Below, one piece after another: positions 7,404-15,086 of a stretch of DNA of 26,681 nt. Origin of the DNA: an uncultured Oscillospiraceae bacterium. GTDB lineage: Bacteria; Bacillota; Clostridia; Oscillospirales; Ruminococcaceae. The notes under the pieces are model-generated. The model had not been told where the DNA came from. It saw only the letters and a list, made by a program, of their open reading frames with translations, and did not search any database. Position 1 is the first letter of the stretch; each line of letters opens with the position of its first letter. The DNA lies in contig CATXYA010000001.1 in the NCBI GenBank assembly GCA_958403605.1, forward strand, positions 1-26,681, written 5' to 3'. The position numbers and the translations under genes were made by a program.

Positions 7404-8630
7404 ATGGATACGCAGGAAAAGATCAATGTTTTTTTGGAATTGATCCATTGCAGCCACGCTATGGACTACTGGGTCTACAGCCCTGAGGGCGTTTTGCTGC
7501 GCAGCAGCTCCGGGACAGAGCGGATGCTGGATCTGTTGTTCCGGCAAACCGGCTGCTTTGAATATCTGCGGTGTTCCATCGGTACCACGCCCATGGTTTT
7601 ATCGGGCGAAGCAGAGCTGCGCTGGATCGCCGTAAAGCAAATGCAGGAGGACAAAATCTCCGCCTGCCATATCCTCGGCCCGTTTTTTGCCAGCGGCATG
7701 CATGAATCCATCGCGGAATATGTCCACGATGCCCTGCATGACCTCGCACCGCAGAATGAGATAGCGCTCCTGGCCGAGAAGCTGCAGGCGTTGAGCGTGA
7801 TTTCCATTCAAAGCGATTGCCAATACGCGGTGATGCTCCACAAGCTGGTAAACGGCGAGTTGCTGCCGGAAAGCTCCATTCAGTACCAGCCCGCGCCCAT
7901 TTCCGCGTTTCTTTCCACGTCTGCGGAAGAGAAGGTCCCCACAAAAGTGAAGGATCGGCTCAATGTTTATCTTGCGGAGCGCACAATGCTGCACGCCATT
8001 CGCGAGGGAGATGCAAACGCGGCTGCTGCGTCCGCTCTTTCCGCACAAAAAACAGTGGCCCGCGTCCGGGAATATACCGGCAACCCTTTGCTGGATATGA
8101 AGATCGCCTGCACCACGTTTACCACCCTTTGTACACGTGCCGCCATCGAGGGCGGTCTGTCTCCCTCCGTTGCTTACCCGGTCGGCGACGCCTACATCAG
8201 AAAGTTTTTCGCTTCGAGCAATGGGGAATATGTAGGAGAACTGAAAACGCACATGTACCATGATTTTGTAGCCTTCGTGCACGAGCTGCGGGTCAACCCC
8301 AACTACTCGAAGGCGATCCAGTCCTGCTGCGATTACATCCAGCTCCACCCGGCCGAACCCCTGAGCATCGATATGCTGGCAAGCAGACTGGGCTATGCCA
8401 AGTACTATCTGTCCGCCCTGTTTAAAAAGGAGACCGGGTGCTCAGTCAGCGCCTATATCAAATGTGTGCGCATCGAACAGGCCAAGGTCCTTTTGGCTTC
8501 CACGGATCTGAGCGTGGAAAGCATCTGGGAAACCGTCGGATTCTCCTCCCGCTCCGTGTTCGGGAAAGCCTTCTGCTCCATTGTGGGAATGACGCCGCGG
8601 GAATACCGGGAACAGAACCTCATCCTTTGA
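7404..8630 (+). CDS. AraC/XylS-family transcriptional regulator
   Basis: 408 aa. The last ~105 residues hold the double helix-turn-helix DNA-binding domain: AIQSCCDYIQLHPAEPLSID, MLASRLGYAKYYLSALFKKETG as first HTH, IEQAKVLLASTDLSVESI, then the signature VGFSSRSVFGKAFCSIVGMTPREYR as second HTH. The N-terminal ~170 residues look like a ligand-sensing domain of the kind common in Firmicute AraC proteins (YWVYSPEGVLLR; ILGPFFASGMHES), followed by a helical linker. The start is set by AAAGGAGG 7 nt upstream of ATG. It is divergent from the seven-gene minus-strand operon and lies directly upstream of the lipoprotein/symporter/glycosidase genes, so it probably controls one or both, most likely as a sugar-responsive activator. 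The ligand is unknown. Confidence 0.95.
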   Translation: MDTQEKINVFLELIHCSHAMDYWVYSPEGVLLRSSSGTERMLDLLFRQTGCFEYLRCSIGTTPMVLSGEAELRWIAVKQMQEDKISACHILGPFFASGMHESIAEYVHDALHDLAPQNEIALLAEKLQALSVISIQSDCQYAVMLHKLVNGELLPESSIQYQPAPISAFLSTSAEEKVPTKVKDRLNVYLAERTMLHAIREGDANAAAASALSAQKTVARVREYTGNPLLDMKIACTTFTTLCTRAAIEGGLSPSVAYPVGDAYIRKFFASSNGEYVGELKTHMYHDFVAFVHELRVNPNYSKAIQSCCDYIQLHPAEPLSIDMLASRLGYAKYYLSALFKKETGCSVSAYIKCVRIEQAKVLLASTDLSVESIWETVGFSSRSVFGKAFCSIVGMTPREYREQNLIL

Positions 8631-8670
8631 CCATTGCCATGTTAACACATCCCCATCGTTGCAAATAGAT

Positions 8671-8737
8671 TGTAATTCGCGAAAATGCGTCACAATTACA
8701 GACAGGCGGGAACGTTCTGTAATTGTGACGCATTTTC
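8671..8737. repeat. 22-bp perfect inverted repeat with a third TGTAATT half-site
   Basis: The arms at 8681-8702 and 8716-8737 are perfect reverse complements of each other (22 of 22) around a 13-nt spacer. The motif TGTAATT occurs at 8671-8677 and 8718-8724, and inverted at 8694-8700, giving three spaced half-sites. The arms are not GC-rich and are followed by TTAATTT rather than a clean T-run, so this may be a regulator binding site for the downstream lipoprotein/symporter genes rather than, or as well as, the terminator of the AraC gene. A TAGAAT (8774-8779) downstream could be a -10 element but has no clear -35, as expected for an activator-dependent promoter. The rest of the 241-bp gap shows no gene. 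Confidence 0.6.
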
Positions 8738-8795
8738 CTTAATTTGGAGCTAGTACAAGGGAGCGGACTCCCCTAGAATGGGGTTATGCGAACCG

Positions 8796-8828
8796 CAGGA
8801 GAAACGGATCCCCGAAGGGAATCTCCTG
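8796..8828 (+). promoter_or_regulatory. Structured 5' leader hairpin before the lipoprotein gene
   Basis: CAGGAGA (8796-8802) pairs with TCTCCTG (8822-8828), and the interior carries TCCCC-GAA-GGGA, giving a nested stem-loop that ends ~28 nt before the GAGGAG ribosome-binding site. It could stabilise the mRNA 5' end or modulate translation. It matches no riboswitch class that I recognise. Confidence 0.4.
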
Positions 8829-8871
8829 TCGGAAAACAACGATCCAATCATCAAAAAAGAGGAGAAGAAAC

Positions 8872-9264
8872 ATGAAAAAGAAGATCCTGACTGTCGCCCT
8901 CGCCTGCTGCCTGCTGTTCACCCTGGCAGCCTGCTCCGGTAAACCCGCAAGTAGCGCAAGCACCGCTGGCTCTGCAAAAACCGATGCCTCCACCCCGGCT
9001 TCGCAAGCCGCCGCACTGGAGCGGTATGATTACTCCGCCGATATGAGCGGCAATACCGTTGATTTCACCATCGCCCAAAACCTCAAGAGCGTCAAGTGCG
9101 AGATCAAGAGCATGGGCCTGGAGCTGAGCTGCTACTGCACCGTTGAGGACGGCGTGATGACTCTGACCGAGCTTGTTGAGGGCAACGAGCAGCTTTACTC
9201 CGGTCTCTCCGCCGCACCCTACACGCTGAACGCCGACGGCACGGCTGTTCCCATCCAGGAGTAA
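8872..9264 (+). CDS. Small secreted lipoprotein of unknown function
   Basis: 130 aa. A typical lipoprotein signal peptide (MKKKILTVALACCLLFTL followed by AAC) places the lipidated Cys at residue 21, then a Ser/Ala/Thr/Lys-rich linker to about residue 48. The remaining ~80 residues (YDYSADMSGNTVDFTI onward) look beta-rich and contain no motif that I recognise. The ribosome-binding site AGAGGAGAAGAAAC precedes the ATG. The gene lies 12 nt before the GPH symporter, so it is very probably its operon partner and sits on the outer face of the membrane. It may capture sugar or assist the transporter, but it is far too small to be a classical solute-binding protein. The function is unknown. Confidence 0.85.
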   Translation: MKKKILTVALACCLLFTLAACSGKPASSASTAGSAKTDASTPASQAAALERYDYSADMSGNTVDFTIAQNLKSVKCEIKSMGLELSCYCTVEDGVMTLTELVEGNEQLYSGLSAAPYTLNADGTAVPIQE

Positions 9265-9276
9265 AGGAGCGGCGCT

Positions 9277-10794
9277 GTGAACATAAAAAAAATATTCGGC
9301 GGCATGAGAGGTTCCAACGACTCGAAATACCGTACCGCCAAACCTTATGAAATGATGTTGGCGCCCGCCGCCAGTGCCAGCAAGATGACCTTCTACGTCA
9401 TGATGATGATGACGGGTTACGTTGCCAACACGGGCTTCGGCGTGGCTGTTATGCTCACCGGCGTTTTGGCAACTGTGAAAACGTGGTTTGACGGCGCGAT
9501 CGACCCTCTGCTCGCACTGATCTACGACAAGACGAAGGTTGGCAGGTTTGGTAAGATCCGGCTTTTCCTGATGTTGGGATATCTGATCCAAGCGGTCTGC
9601 GCCATTTTGATGTTCAATGTCCTGTCCGGCAAATTCACGGGCGTTGCGGGCGTTGTCATTTATATTGTCCTGTATTTCCTGTTCGTGCTGGGATACTCCG
9701 TCACGTCCATTGCCGGCGGCACCTCCATCGGTGTTATCCTCACGAACGACCCCAAACAGCGTCCCTTCATGCAGTTTGTCCAGATGATCTACCAGTATGT
9801 GGGACCTTTGGGCATCACCAACATCCTCAACCTGGTGGTGCTGCCCCGTTACAACAACCAGATCGACGCTACTATGCTGAGCGAGGCCTGCTTCTGGTAC
9901 TGCGGTTACGCGCTGTTCTTTACCGTGCTGTCCTTTATCGGTTTGAGAAAAGTCGATACCCCCGAGATTTTCGGCAAGCTGATGTCTAACGATAAGGGCG
10001 AGCAGAATTCCATCAAGGTCAAGGACATGTTCGCCATGGTCAAGAAGAATAAGCCCCTGCGCTGCTACATGATCGCCGGCATTACCGATAAGCTGGCAAA
10101 CAACACCAACGGCCAGGCCGTTGTTACCACCTTGCTCAACGGCATTTTGATCGGCAGCTATCAGGTTGCGAACACCGTGAACAACGCCTCCACCATCATT
10201 GGATTTGTTTTCGCCTTTCTTGGCGGCGTGTATCTTGCCAAATGGGGTGTAAAGAAAGCGACCACGCTGATGTCCTGGCTGTGTATCGCCATCAATTTGA
10301 TCGTCGCATCCGCCTGTTTGATCCTCGGCCCCACCGGCATGGCGATGATCGGCGCCGGCGGGTTTGTGATGTACCTGTATATGGCTTTGATGATGGGCAA
10401 ATCCGCGGCCACCATGTGCCTGAACATCGCGGAGAGCATGATGCGCGCCGACGTCATCGACTACGAGCTTTACCGCTCGGGCAACTTTATGCCCGGCATG
10501 GTCGGCGCCATCTACAGCTTCTCTGAACAGATCGTTTCCTCCTTCGGTTCCACCATCGCCGCCGTTGCGGTTGCGGCCATCGGCTACACCACGGTGATGC
10601 CCCAGTTGGGCGATGAAGCGACCTGGAGTATCCTGTGGATCGTGGAGCTCCTCGTGTTCGGCCTGCCGATCCTGGGCTGGCTCGCCAACATCATCGCCAT
10701 GCGCTTCTATGAGCTGGATAAGGAACGTATGGCCGAGATCCAATCTGAAATTGCGGAAAAGAAGAAGATCGCAAAGGCAACCGCGGCAAAATAG
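9277..10794 (+). CDS. GPH-family sugar:cation symporter (MelB/YicJ/UidB-like)
   Basis: 505 aa integral membrane protein with about 12 hydrophobic segments. The GPH signature after TM2 reads DGAIDPLLALIYDKTKVGRFGKIRLFL, with Asp72, Asp76 and Asp84 as cation/sugar-site candidates. The second family landmark (RADVIDYELYRSGNFMPGM) occurs in the C-terminal half. Members import galactosides, glucuronides, pentosides or related glycosides with H+ or Na+. The start is GTG at 9277 with AAAGGAG 7 nt upstream; no ATG is comparably placed. It follows the small lipoprotein gene by 12 nt. Codons seem more biased toward a preferred set than in the right half of the window, which may reflect high expression. 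The GH2 and GH1-remnant genes downstream suggest a disaccharide or beta-glycoside as cargo. Confidence 0.93.
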   Translation: MNIKKIFGGMRGSNDSKYRTAKPYEMMLAPAASASKMTFYVMMMMTGYVANTGFGVAVMLTGVLATVKTWFDGAIDPLLALIYDKTKVGRFGKIRLFLMLGYLIQAVCAILMFNVLSGKFTGVAGVVIYIVLYFLFVLGYSVTSIAGGTSIGVILTNDPKQRPFMQFVQMIYQYVGPLGITNILNLVVLPRYNNQIDATMLSEACFWYCGYALFFTVLSFIGLRKVDTPEIFGKLMSNDKGEQNSIKVKDMFAMVKKNKPLRCYMIAGITDKLANNTNGQAVVTTLLNGILIGSYQVANTVNNASTIIGFVFAFLGGVYLAKWGVKKATTLMSWLCIAINLIVASACLILGPTGMAMIGAGGFVMYLYMALMMGKSAATMCLNIAESMMRADVIDYELYRSGNFMPGMVGAIYSFSEQIVSSFGSTIAAVAVAAIGYTTVMPQLGDEATWSILWIVELLVFGLPILGWLANIIAMRFYELDKERMAEIQSEIAEKKKIAKATAAK

Positions 10795-10835
10795 CGCCAT
10801 GCGCCGCACAAGCATTTGACCTTGCGGTAAATTTC

Positions 10836-10892
10836 AATGACCTCCTGTAAAATGCGGCGTGAAGCATACACGCCTGATTACAGGAGGTCATT
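10836..10892 (+). repeat. Long hairpin that buries a perfect Shine-Dalgarno
   Basis: AATGACCTCCTGTAA (10836-10850) is the exact reverse complement of 10878-10892. Inside, GGCGTG (10856-10861) pairs with CACGCC (10869-10874) around a 7-nt loop, giving a two-part stem of 15 plus 6 bp. The right arm contains AGGAGG (10882-10887), the ribosome-binding site of the ruined GH1 gene, and the left arm contains its anti-SD complement. There is no T-run, so it is not a standard terminator. It may be a 3' stabiliser of the symporter mRNA or a former translation switch. Confidence 0.65.
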
Positions 10893-10894
10893 TC

Positions 10895-11162
10895 ATAAAA
10901 AAGGCGATCAGAGGAGCGAAAGAAGGCCGGTTTTTCAAAAAGATTTTTTGGTTGGGGCGGCGACTGCAGCCCATCCGGTGGAGGGGAACAATCTCCACTC
11001 GTCACGGAAAACGGCATTGCCATCGCGGACGGGCTTCCTTTAGGTGAGCCTGCTTGGCGGAAAGGGTTCTCTATGACCTTCGGCCTGGCGGCGGTGGACA
11101 GGAGTACCATGGCCGGAACGCCGAAGGAAAGTCTGCGCCATCTTGGGCACCTCCGTGCCTGA
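10895..11162 (+). pseudogene. Remnant of a GH1 glycosidase (both ends kept, interior deleted)
   Basis: No intact frame exists, but GH1 landmarks survive. An AGGAGG lies 7 nt before ATA-AAA-AAG at 10895, apparently an ATG changed to ATA. A KKAIRGAKEGRFFKK stretch follows in that frame, and after a one-base shift comes FQKDFLVGAATAAHPVEGN, the GH1 N-terminal signature (FPxDFLWGAATAAxQVEG). About ten bases later, in another frame, comes VTENGIAIADG (11001 on), the GH1 nucleophile motif (I/V)TENG. Soon after comes FSMTFGLAAVDRSTMAGTPKESLRHLG, the GH1 C-terminal block (FGLxxVDxxTxxRTPKxS), ending at TGA 11160-11162. Roughly 300 codons between VEG and TENG are gone, and the ENG-to-FGL interval is also short. 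Its position between a GPH symporter and GH2 suggests it once served this locus. Confidence 0.75.
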
Positions 11163-11227
11163 ACGCGCCACGCGGAGGATCTTCCTGATCGTGATCACAA
11201 TGAAATACAGTAAAAAAGGAGCTTGCT

Positions 11228-13432
11228 ATGCGCATCACTGAACTTTGGAACGAGGGCTGGTATTTTTCCCGGCAGGACTCCGGCTCTGCTTTAACGCTGG
11301 CACACGGCGAGGCCGTCACCCTGCCCCATACCTGGAACGCCAAGGACGGCACCGACGGCGGCAACGACTATTACCGCGGCTGCTGCTGGTATGTGAAAAA
11401 ATTTGCCGCCCCCGCCCTGGCGGGCGGTGAGCAGCTGTGGATCGAGCTGCGCGGCGCGGCCATGACGGCGGAAGTGTTTTTGAACGGCAAAAAGCTGGCC
11501 GCACACCGCGGAGGCTATTCTACCTTCCGCGCGGAGCTGACGCCGGCTTTGGCCGCCGGCGAAAACCTGCTGGCCGTCAGCGTGGACAATTCGGCCAACG
11601 ATACCGTCTATCCGCAAAAGGCCGATTTCACCTTCTACGGCGGCATTTACCGGGACGTTTATCTGCTGCGTGTGCCCGCGGTGCACTTTGCGCTGGGGTA
11701 TCACGGCAGCCCCGGCATCCGGGTGACGCCCAAGCTCTCCGCCGATCTAAAGTCTGCTGAGGTCGTCGCAGAAGCCTGGGTAGAGGGCCCGGCGGAGCAT
11801 GTGCAGTTCACCATCGACAGCCAGACGCTGGACGCCAAGGTGCTGGACGGCCATGCCGAGAGCGTTTTCCATTTGGAAAATGTCCATTTGTGGGACGGTG
11901 TGGAAGACCCTTATCTTTATACGGCCAACGCCAGCCTGGATAACGGCGACTGCGTTGCCGCCAAATTCGGTGTGCGCAGCTTTGCCATCGACCCCGAAAA
12001 GGGCTTTCTCCTAAACGGCCGCCGCTATCCTTTGTGCGGCGCGGCGCGCCATCAGGACCGGCAGGGGATCGGCAATGCGCTGTCCAAAGCCGAGCACGAG
12101 GAGGACCTCGCCCTTTTGCGGGAGATGGGCGCCAACACCGTCCGTCTGGCCCACTACCAGCATGACCAGTATTTTTACGATCTGTGCGATCAATATGGGA
12201 TGATCGTCTGGGCGGAAATTCCTTACATCACCGCACACATGCCGGCGGGCCGGGAGAATACATTGTCGCAGATGACCGAGCTTATCCTCCAGAATTACAA
12301 TCATCCGTCCATCGTATGCTGGGGCCTCTCAAATGAGATCACCGCCAGCGGCATGAGCGCGGACCTGGTGGAAAACCACCGTCTGCTCAATGATTTGTGC
12401 CACAGTCTGGATGCCACGCGCCCCACCGCCATGGCCCACGCCTTTATGCTGGACCCGGAAGACCCGCTGGTATTCCTGCCCGATATCCGCAGCTACAACC
12501 TGTACTACGGCTGGTATCTGGGCGAGCTGGAGCAGAACGATGAATTTTTTGACGCCTTCCACGCCGCGCACCCCGAGGCGGTGATCGGCCTTTCGGAATA
12601 CGGCGCGGACGCAAACCCCGTCTACCAGAACGGCAGGCCGGAAAAAGGCGACTGGTCGGAGCCCTACCAAGCCGTCTACCACGAGCACATGCTGAAAATG
12701 TGGAGCGAACGGCCCTACATCTGGGCCATGCATTGCTGGAATATGTTCGATTTTGGTGCGGATGGCCGCAGCGAGGGCGGCAAGCCCGGCCAAAACCAGA
12801 AAGGTCTCGTCACCTTCGACCGCAAGACGAAAAAGGATGCCTTCTACATTTATAAGGCATACCTGAGCGGCGAGCCCTTCGTGCACCTGTGCGGCCGCCG
12901 CTACGTTGACCGCACTGGGCAGGAGACCGAGATCAAGGTGTACTCCAACCAGCCCGCCGTCACGCTGTTTGTGGACGGCAAAGAATTTGCGGCCCAGACC
13001 GGCGATAAGGTCTTCAAATTTACGGTGCCCATCTCCGGAGAACACACCATCGAGGCCCGCAGCGGCGCGCTTTCAGACAGCATCACCATCCGGAGGGTGG
13101 AAACCGCCAACCCCACCTATTTTGCCGAGGGCACGCAGCTGGTGAACTGGTTTGACAAGCCGGAAGAGCTGCTGCGCGAGGGGTATTATTCCATCCTGGA
13201 CAGCATGGAGGATCTGAAGAAGAACCCGCGGTCTGCCGCACTGCTGGCAAAAATTATGGAAAAGGCTACCGCAAGCTACGGTGACGTGGCCAAAAGCGTG
13301 CAGATGCCCGAAGCCATCCGCCGCCAGATGGATAAAATGCCCCTGCAAAAGCTGCTGCAGCAGGCGGGCAAGGCCGTGCCGCCCGCCATGGCTAAAGACC
13401 TGAACGCCGCCTTGAACCAGATCGAAAAATAG
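11228..13432 (+). CDS. GH2 glycosidase (beta-galactosidase/beta-glucuronidase-like)
   Basis: 734 aa. The N-terminal sugar-binding jelly roll spans ~1-150 (LPHTWNAKDG, YYRGCCWYVKKF, FLNGKKLAAHRGGYSTF, YGGIYRDVYL). An Ig-like domain spans ~165-255, and the TIM barrel starts near 258 with LLNGRRYPLCGAARHQDR. The acid/base is Glu370 in WGLSNE and the nucleophile Glu457 in LSEYGAD. A further beta domain lies at ~555-625. The last ~100 residues (from about 631) are helical and end QQAGKAVPPAMAKDLNAALNQIEK, a small C-terminal domain shared by some clostridial carbohydrate enzymes. There is no signal peptide, so it cleaves imported substrate in the cytoplasm. AAGGAG precedes the ATG. It lies 18 nt before the glycerate kinase gene. 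The sequence alone does not separate galactoside, glucuronide or mannoside specificity. Confidence 0.93.
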   Translation: MRITELWNEGWYFSRQDSGSALTLAHGEAVTLPHTWNAKDGTDGGNDYYRGCCWYVKKFAAPALAGGEQLWIELRGAAMTAEVFLNGKKLAAHRGGYSTFRAELTPALAAGENLLAVSVDNSANDTVYPQKADFTFYGGIYRDVYLLRVPAVHFALGYHGSPGIRVTPKLSADLKSAEVVAEAWVEGPAEHVQFTIDSQTLDAKVLDGHAESVFHLENVHLWDGVEDPYLYTANASLDNGDCVAAKFGVRSFAIDPEKGFLLNGRRYPLCGAARHQDRQGIGNALSKAEHEEDLALLREMGANTVRLAHYQHDQYFYDLCDQYGMIVWAEIPYITAHMPAGRENTLSQMTELILQNYNHPSIVCWGLSNEITASGMSADLVENHRLLNDLCHSLDATRPTAMAHAFMLDPEDPLVFLPDIRSYNLYYGWYLGELEQNDEFFDAFHAAHPEAVIGLSEYGADANPVYQNGRPEKGDWSEPYQAVYHEHMLKMWSERPYIWAMHCWNMFDFGADGRSEGGKPGQNQKGLVTFDRKTKKDAFYIYKAYLSGEPFVHLCGRRYVDRTGQETEIKVYSNQPAVTLFVDGKEFAAQTGDKVFKFTVPISGEHTIEARSGALSDSITIRRVETANPTYFAEGTQLVNWFDKPEELLREGYYSILDSMEDLKKNPRSAALLAKIMEKATASYGDVAKSVQMPEAIRRQMDKMPLQKLLQQAGKAVPPAMAKDLNAALNQIEK

Positions 13433-13450
13433 AGGTGAGGAACAAGATCT

Positions 13451-14689
13451 ATGAATGAAGCACTGCATCAGAATGCCGAAGCGATCGTACGCGCTGCCAT
13501 CGAGAGCGTCAGCCCCGCCAACGCCGTTGCCCGCGCCCTGCGCGGGATGACGTTCCCCGGCAGAGTATTTCTTGTTTCCGTTGGAAAGGCGGCATGGAAA
13601 ATGGCGGAGGCCGCACTTTCCGTTCTCAGCCAGCCTGTCACTGACGGCATCGTCGTTACCAAGTACCACCATGTGGAGCGCCCGCTGCCGGGCATCCGCT
13701 GTTTTGAGGCCGGGCACCCGGTCCCCGATGAAAACAGTTTCGCCGCGACACAGGCGGTGCTCGCCATGACACAAAACCTTACGGAAACCGACACCGTCCT
13801 ATTTTTACTTTCCGGCGGCGGCAGCGCGCTGTTTGAGCTTCCTTTGATCCCCGCGCGGGAGCTGCAGGAGATCACCGCACAGCTCCTTGCATGCGGGGCG
13901 GATATCACCGAGATGAACACGATCCGTAAACGCCTTTCCGCCGTCAAGGGCGGACGGTTTGCACAGCACTGCGCCCCGGCCATGATCCAGGCGATCGTTC
14001 TGTCCGATATTTTGGGCGATCCTCTGGACCAGATCGCCAGCGGCCCCGCCGCGGCGGACAGCACCACCTGCGCGGACGCCATGGCCGTCGTCCGCAAATA
14101 TGGCCTTCCGCTCAGTTCGGCAGCGTGCGGCCATCTACAGCAGGAAACTCCAAAACAGCTGGCGAATGTTGCGACTACCATTATTGGCAGCGTCCGGCAG
14201 CTTTGCCGTGCCGCCGAGCAGGCATGCCGCCGTTGCGGGTACAAAACAGTGCTTTTGACCGACCGGCTAGCCTGCGAGGCAAGCGAAGCCGGCAGTTTTT
14301 TGGCCGGCATTCTGCAAACACAGGCCGCCGAACATCCGGGCGAGAAGCTGGCGTTCCTCGCGGGCGGCGAAACCATCGTCCATCTGAAAGGGCAGGGCCT
14401 CGGCGGGCGCAATCAGGAGCTTGCGCTGGCCGCGGCCAAGGGCATCGCCGGCATGCCGAACGCCGCCGTCATCAGCGCCGGGTCGGACGGCACCGACGGC
14501 CCCACCGACGCTGCCGGCGGCTACGTGGACGGCGATACCTTTACCGCTCTGTGTAGGCAGGGATTGGATTACGACGCCATGCTGCTGGACAACGACGCCT
14601 ACCACGCGCTGCAGGCAGTAGGCGGCCTGCTCATCACCGGCCCGACGGGCACCAACGTCAATGATATTTCCATCGCGCTGCTAAACTGA
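13451..14689 (+). CDS. Glycerate kinase, MOFRL/GckA type (glycerate 2-kinase)
   Basis: 412 aa, the usual size of class II (MOFRL) glycerate kinases, which convert D-glycerate plus ATP to 2-phosphoglycerate. Landmarks are VSVGKAAWKMA (Lys47), GHPVPDENS (89-96), LSGGGSALFELP (120-131), NTIRKRLSAVKGGR (156-169), VLSDILGDPLDQIASGP, and the C-terminal MOFRL-domain motifs GQGLGGRNQELALA, SAGSDGTDGPTDAAGG and TGPTGTNVNDI. It starts 18 nt after the GH2 gene behind GAGGTGAGG and is the last gene of the group; a hairpin with a short T-run follows ~95 nt after the stop. Together with a GarR/GlxR-like dehydrogenase at the left edge, it points to a glycerate branch, either from tartronate semialdehyde or from glycerate freed from a glycoside. 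Hydroxypyruvate or tartrate-related roles (TtuD-like) are alternatives. Confidence 0.93.
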   Translation: MNEALHQNAEAIVRAAIESVSPANAVARALRGMTFPGRVFLVSVGKAAWKMAEAALSVLSQPVTDGIVVTKYHHVERPLPGIRCFEAGHPVPDENSFAATQAVLAMTQNLTETDTVLFLLSGGGSALFELPLIPARELQEITAQLLACGADITEMNTIRKRLSAVKGGRFAQHCAPAMIQAIVLSDILGDPLDQIASGPAAADSTTCADAMAVVRKYGLPLSSAACGHLQQETPKQLANVATTIIGSVRQLCRAAEQACRRCGYKTVLLTDRLACEASEAGSFLAGILQTQAAEHPGEKLAFLAGGETIVHLKGQGLGGRNQELALAAAKGIAGMPNAAVISAGSDGTDGPTDAAGGYVDGDTFTALCRQGLDYDAMLLDNDAYHALQAVGGLLITGPTGTNVNDISIALLN

Positions 14690-14782
14690 AGCGGCATCCC
14701 CCCTGGCTTGCGTATAAATTATTTTTAAGGAAAAAGCAGCCGGTATCGCTTTTTTAAAGGAATGCGATGAATGCAAAATAGC

Positions 14783-14803
14783 AGCAGTTTTTCAACTGCT
14801 TTT
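14783..14803 (+). terminator. Weak intrinsic terminator after the glycerate kinase gene
   Basis: AGCAGTT (14783-14789), a 4-nt loop and AACTGCT (14794-14800) form a 7-bp stem followed by TTTCC. It is the first hairpin downstream of the glycerate kinase stop and probably ends that transcript, though the stem is short. Confidence 0.5.
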
Positions 14804-14982
14804 CCGGATCTTGTCAACAGCCCACGCGTGGGCATTGGCTCGGCTTTCGCCAACAACCTGCTGGTGCGGCAGGGTACGGTCGCTGTGGACGCAATGGACC
14901 GAAACCGTTTGAAGGGCTCTGCTTTGGGCGGAGGGATGGACAGGGTGATGCGCAGCGAGGCATTTTTTGTTACTGACGCAAT

Positions 14983-15007
14983 AAAAAATAGCCGCAGGCT
15001 ATTTTTT
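14983..15007 (+). terminator. Bidirectional intrinsic terminator hairpin
   Basis: AAAAAATAGCC (14983-14993), loop GCA, and GGCTATTTTTT (14997-15007) form an 11-bp perfect stem with A-run and T-run flanks, so it can end transcripts in either direction. No gene ends immediately before it on the plus strand. Confidence 0.7.
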
Positions 15008-15051
15008 CCGGCCATGTGGGCCATCCAGATAAACTTTTTTATTGTTCCTCC

Positions 15052-15086
15052 CTCCCGGGCCTTCCCGCAAGGTCCGGGAGTTTTTT
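15052..15086 (+). terminator. Strong intrinsic terminator
   Basis: Positions 15052-15063 pair with 15069-15080 (12 bp with one G-U, starting CTCCCGG and ending CCGGGAG) around a 5-nt loop, followed by TTTTTT. This is a textbook terminator on the plus strand, yet no recognisable coding gene precedes it. It may end a small RNA or back up the glycerate kinase terminator. Confidence 0.8.

Noticed and set aside
7272..7547. 92-residue N-terminal extension of the GHL6-like protein
   Set aside because: It runs through the divergent promoter region and into the AraC gene; GGAGG before the ATG at 7271 decides the start.
8681..8737. 22-bp inverted repeat as ends of an insertion sequence or MITE
   Set aside because: Only 13 bp lie between the arms, no target-site duplication is visible, and no transposase is in the window.
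8851..10815. 654-codon open frame on the minus strand across the symporter gene
   Set aside because: It is the antisense of a clear GPH symporter; its translation is His/Gln/Asp-rich without domains, typical of antisense frames in biased GC-rich genes.
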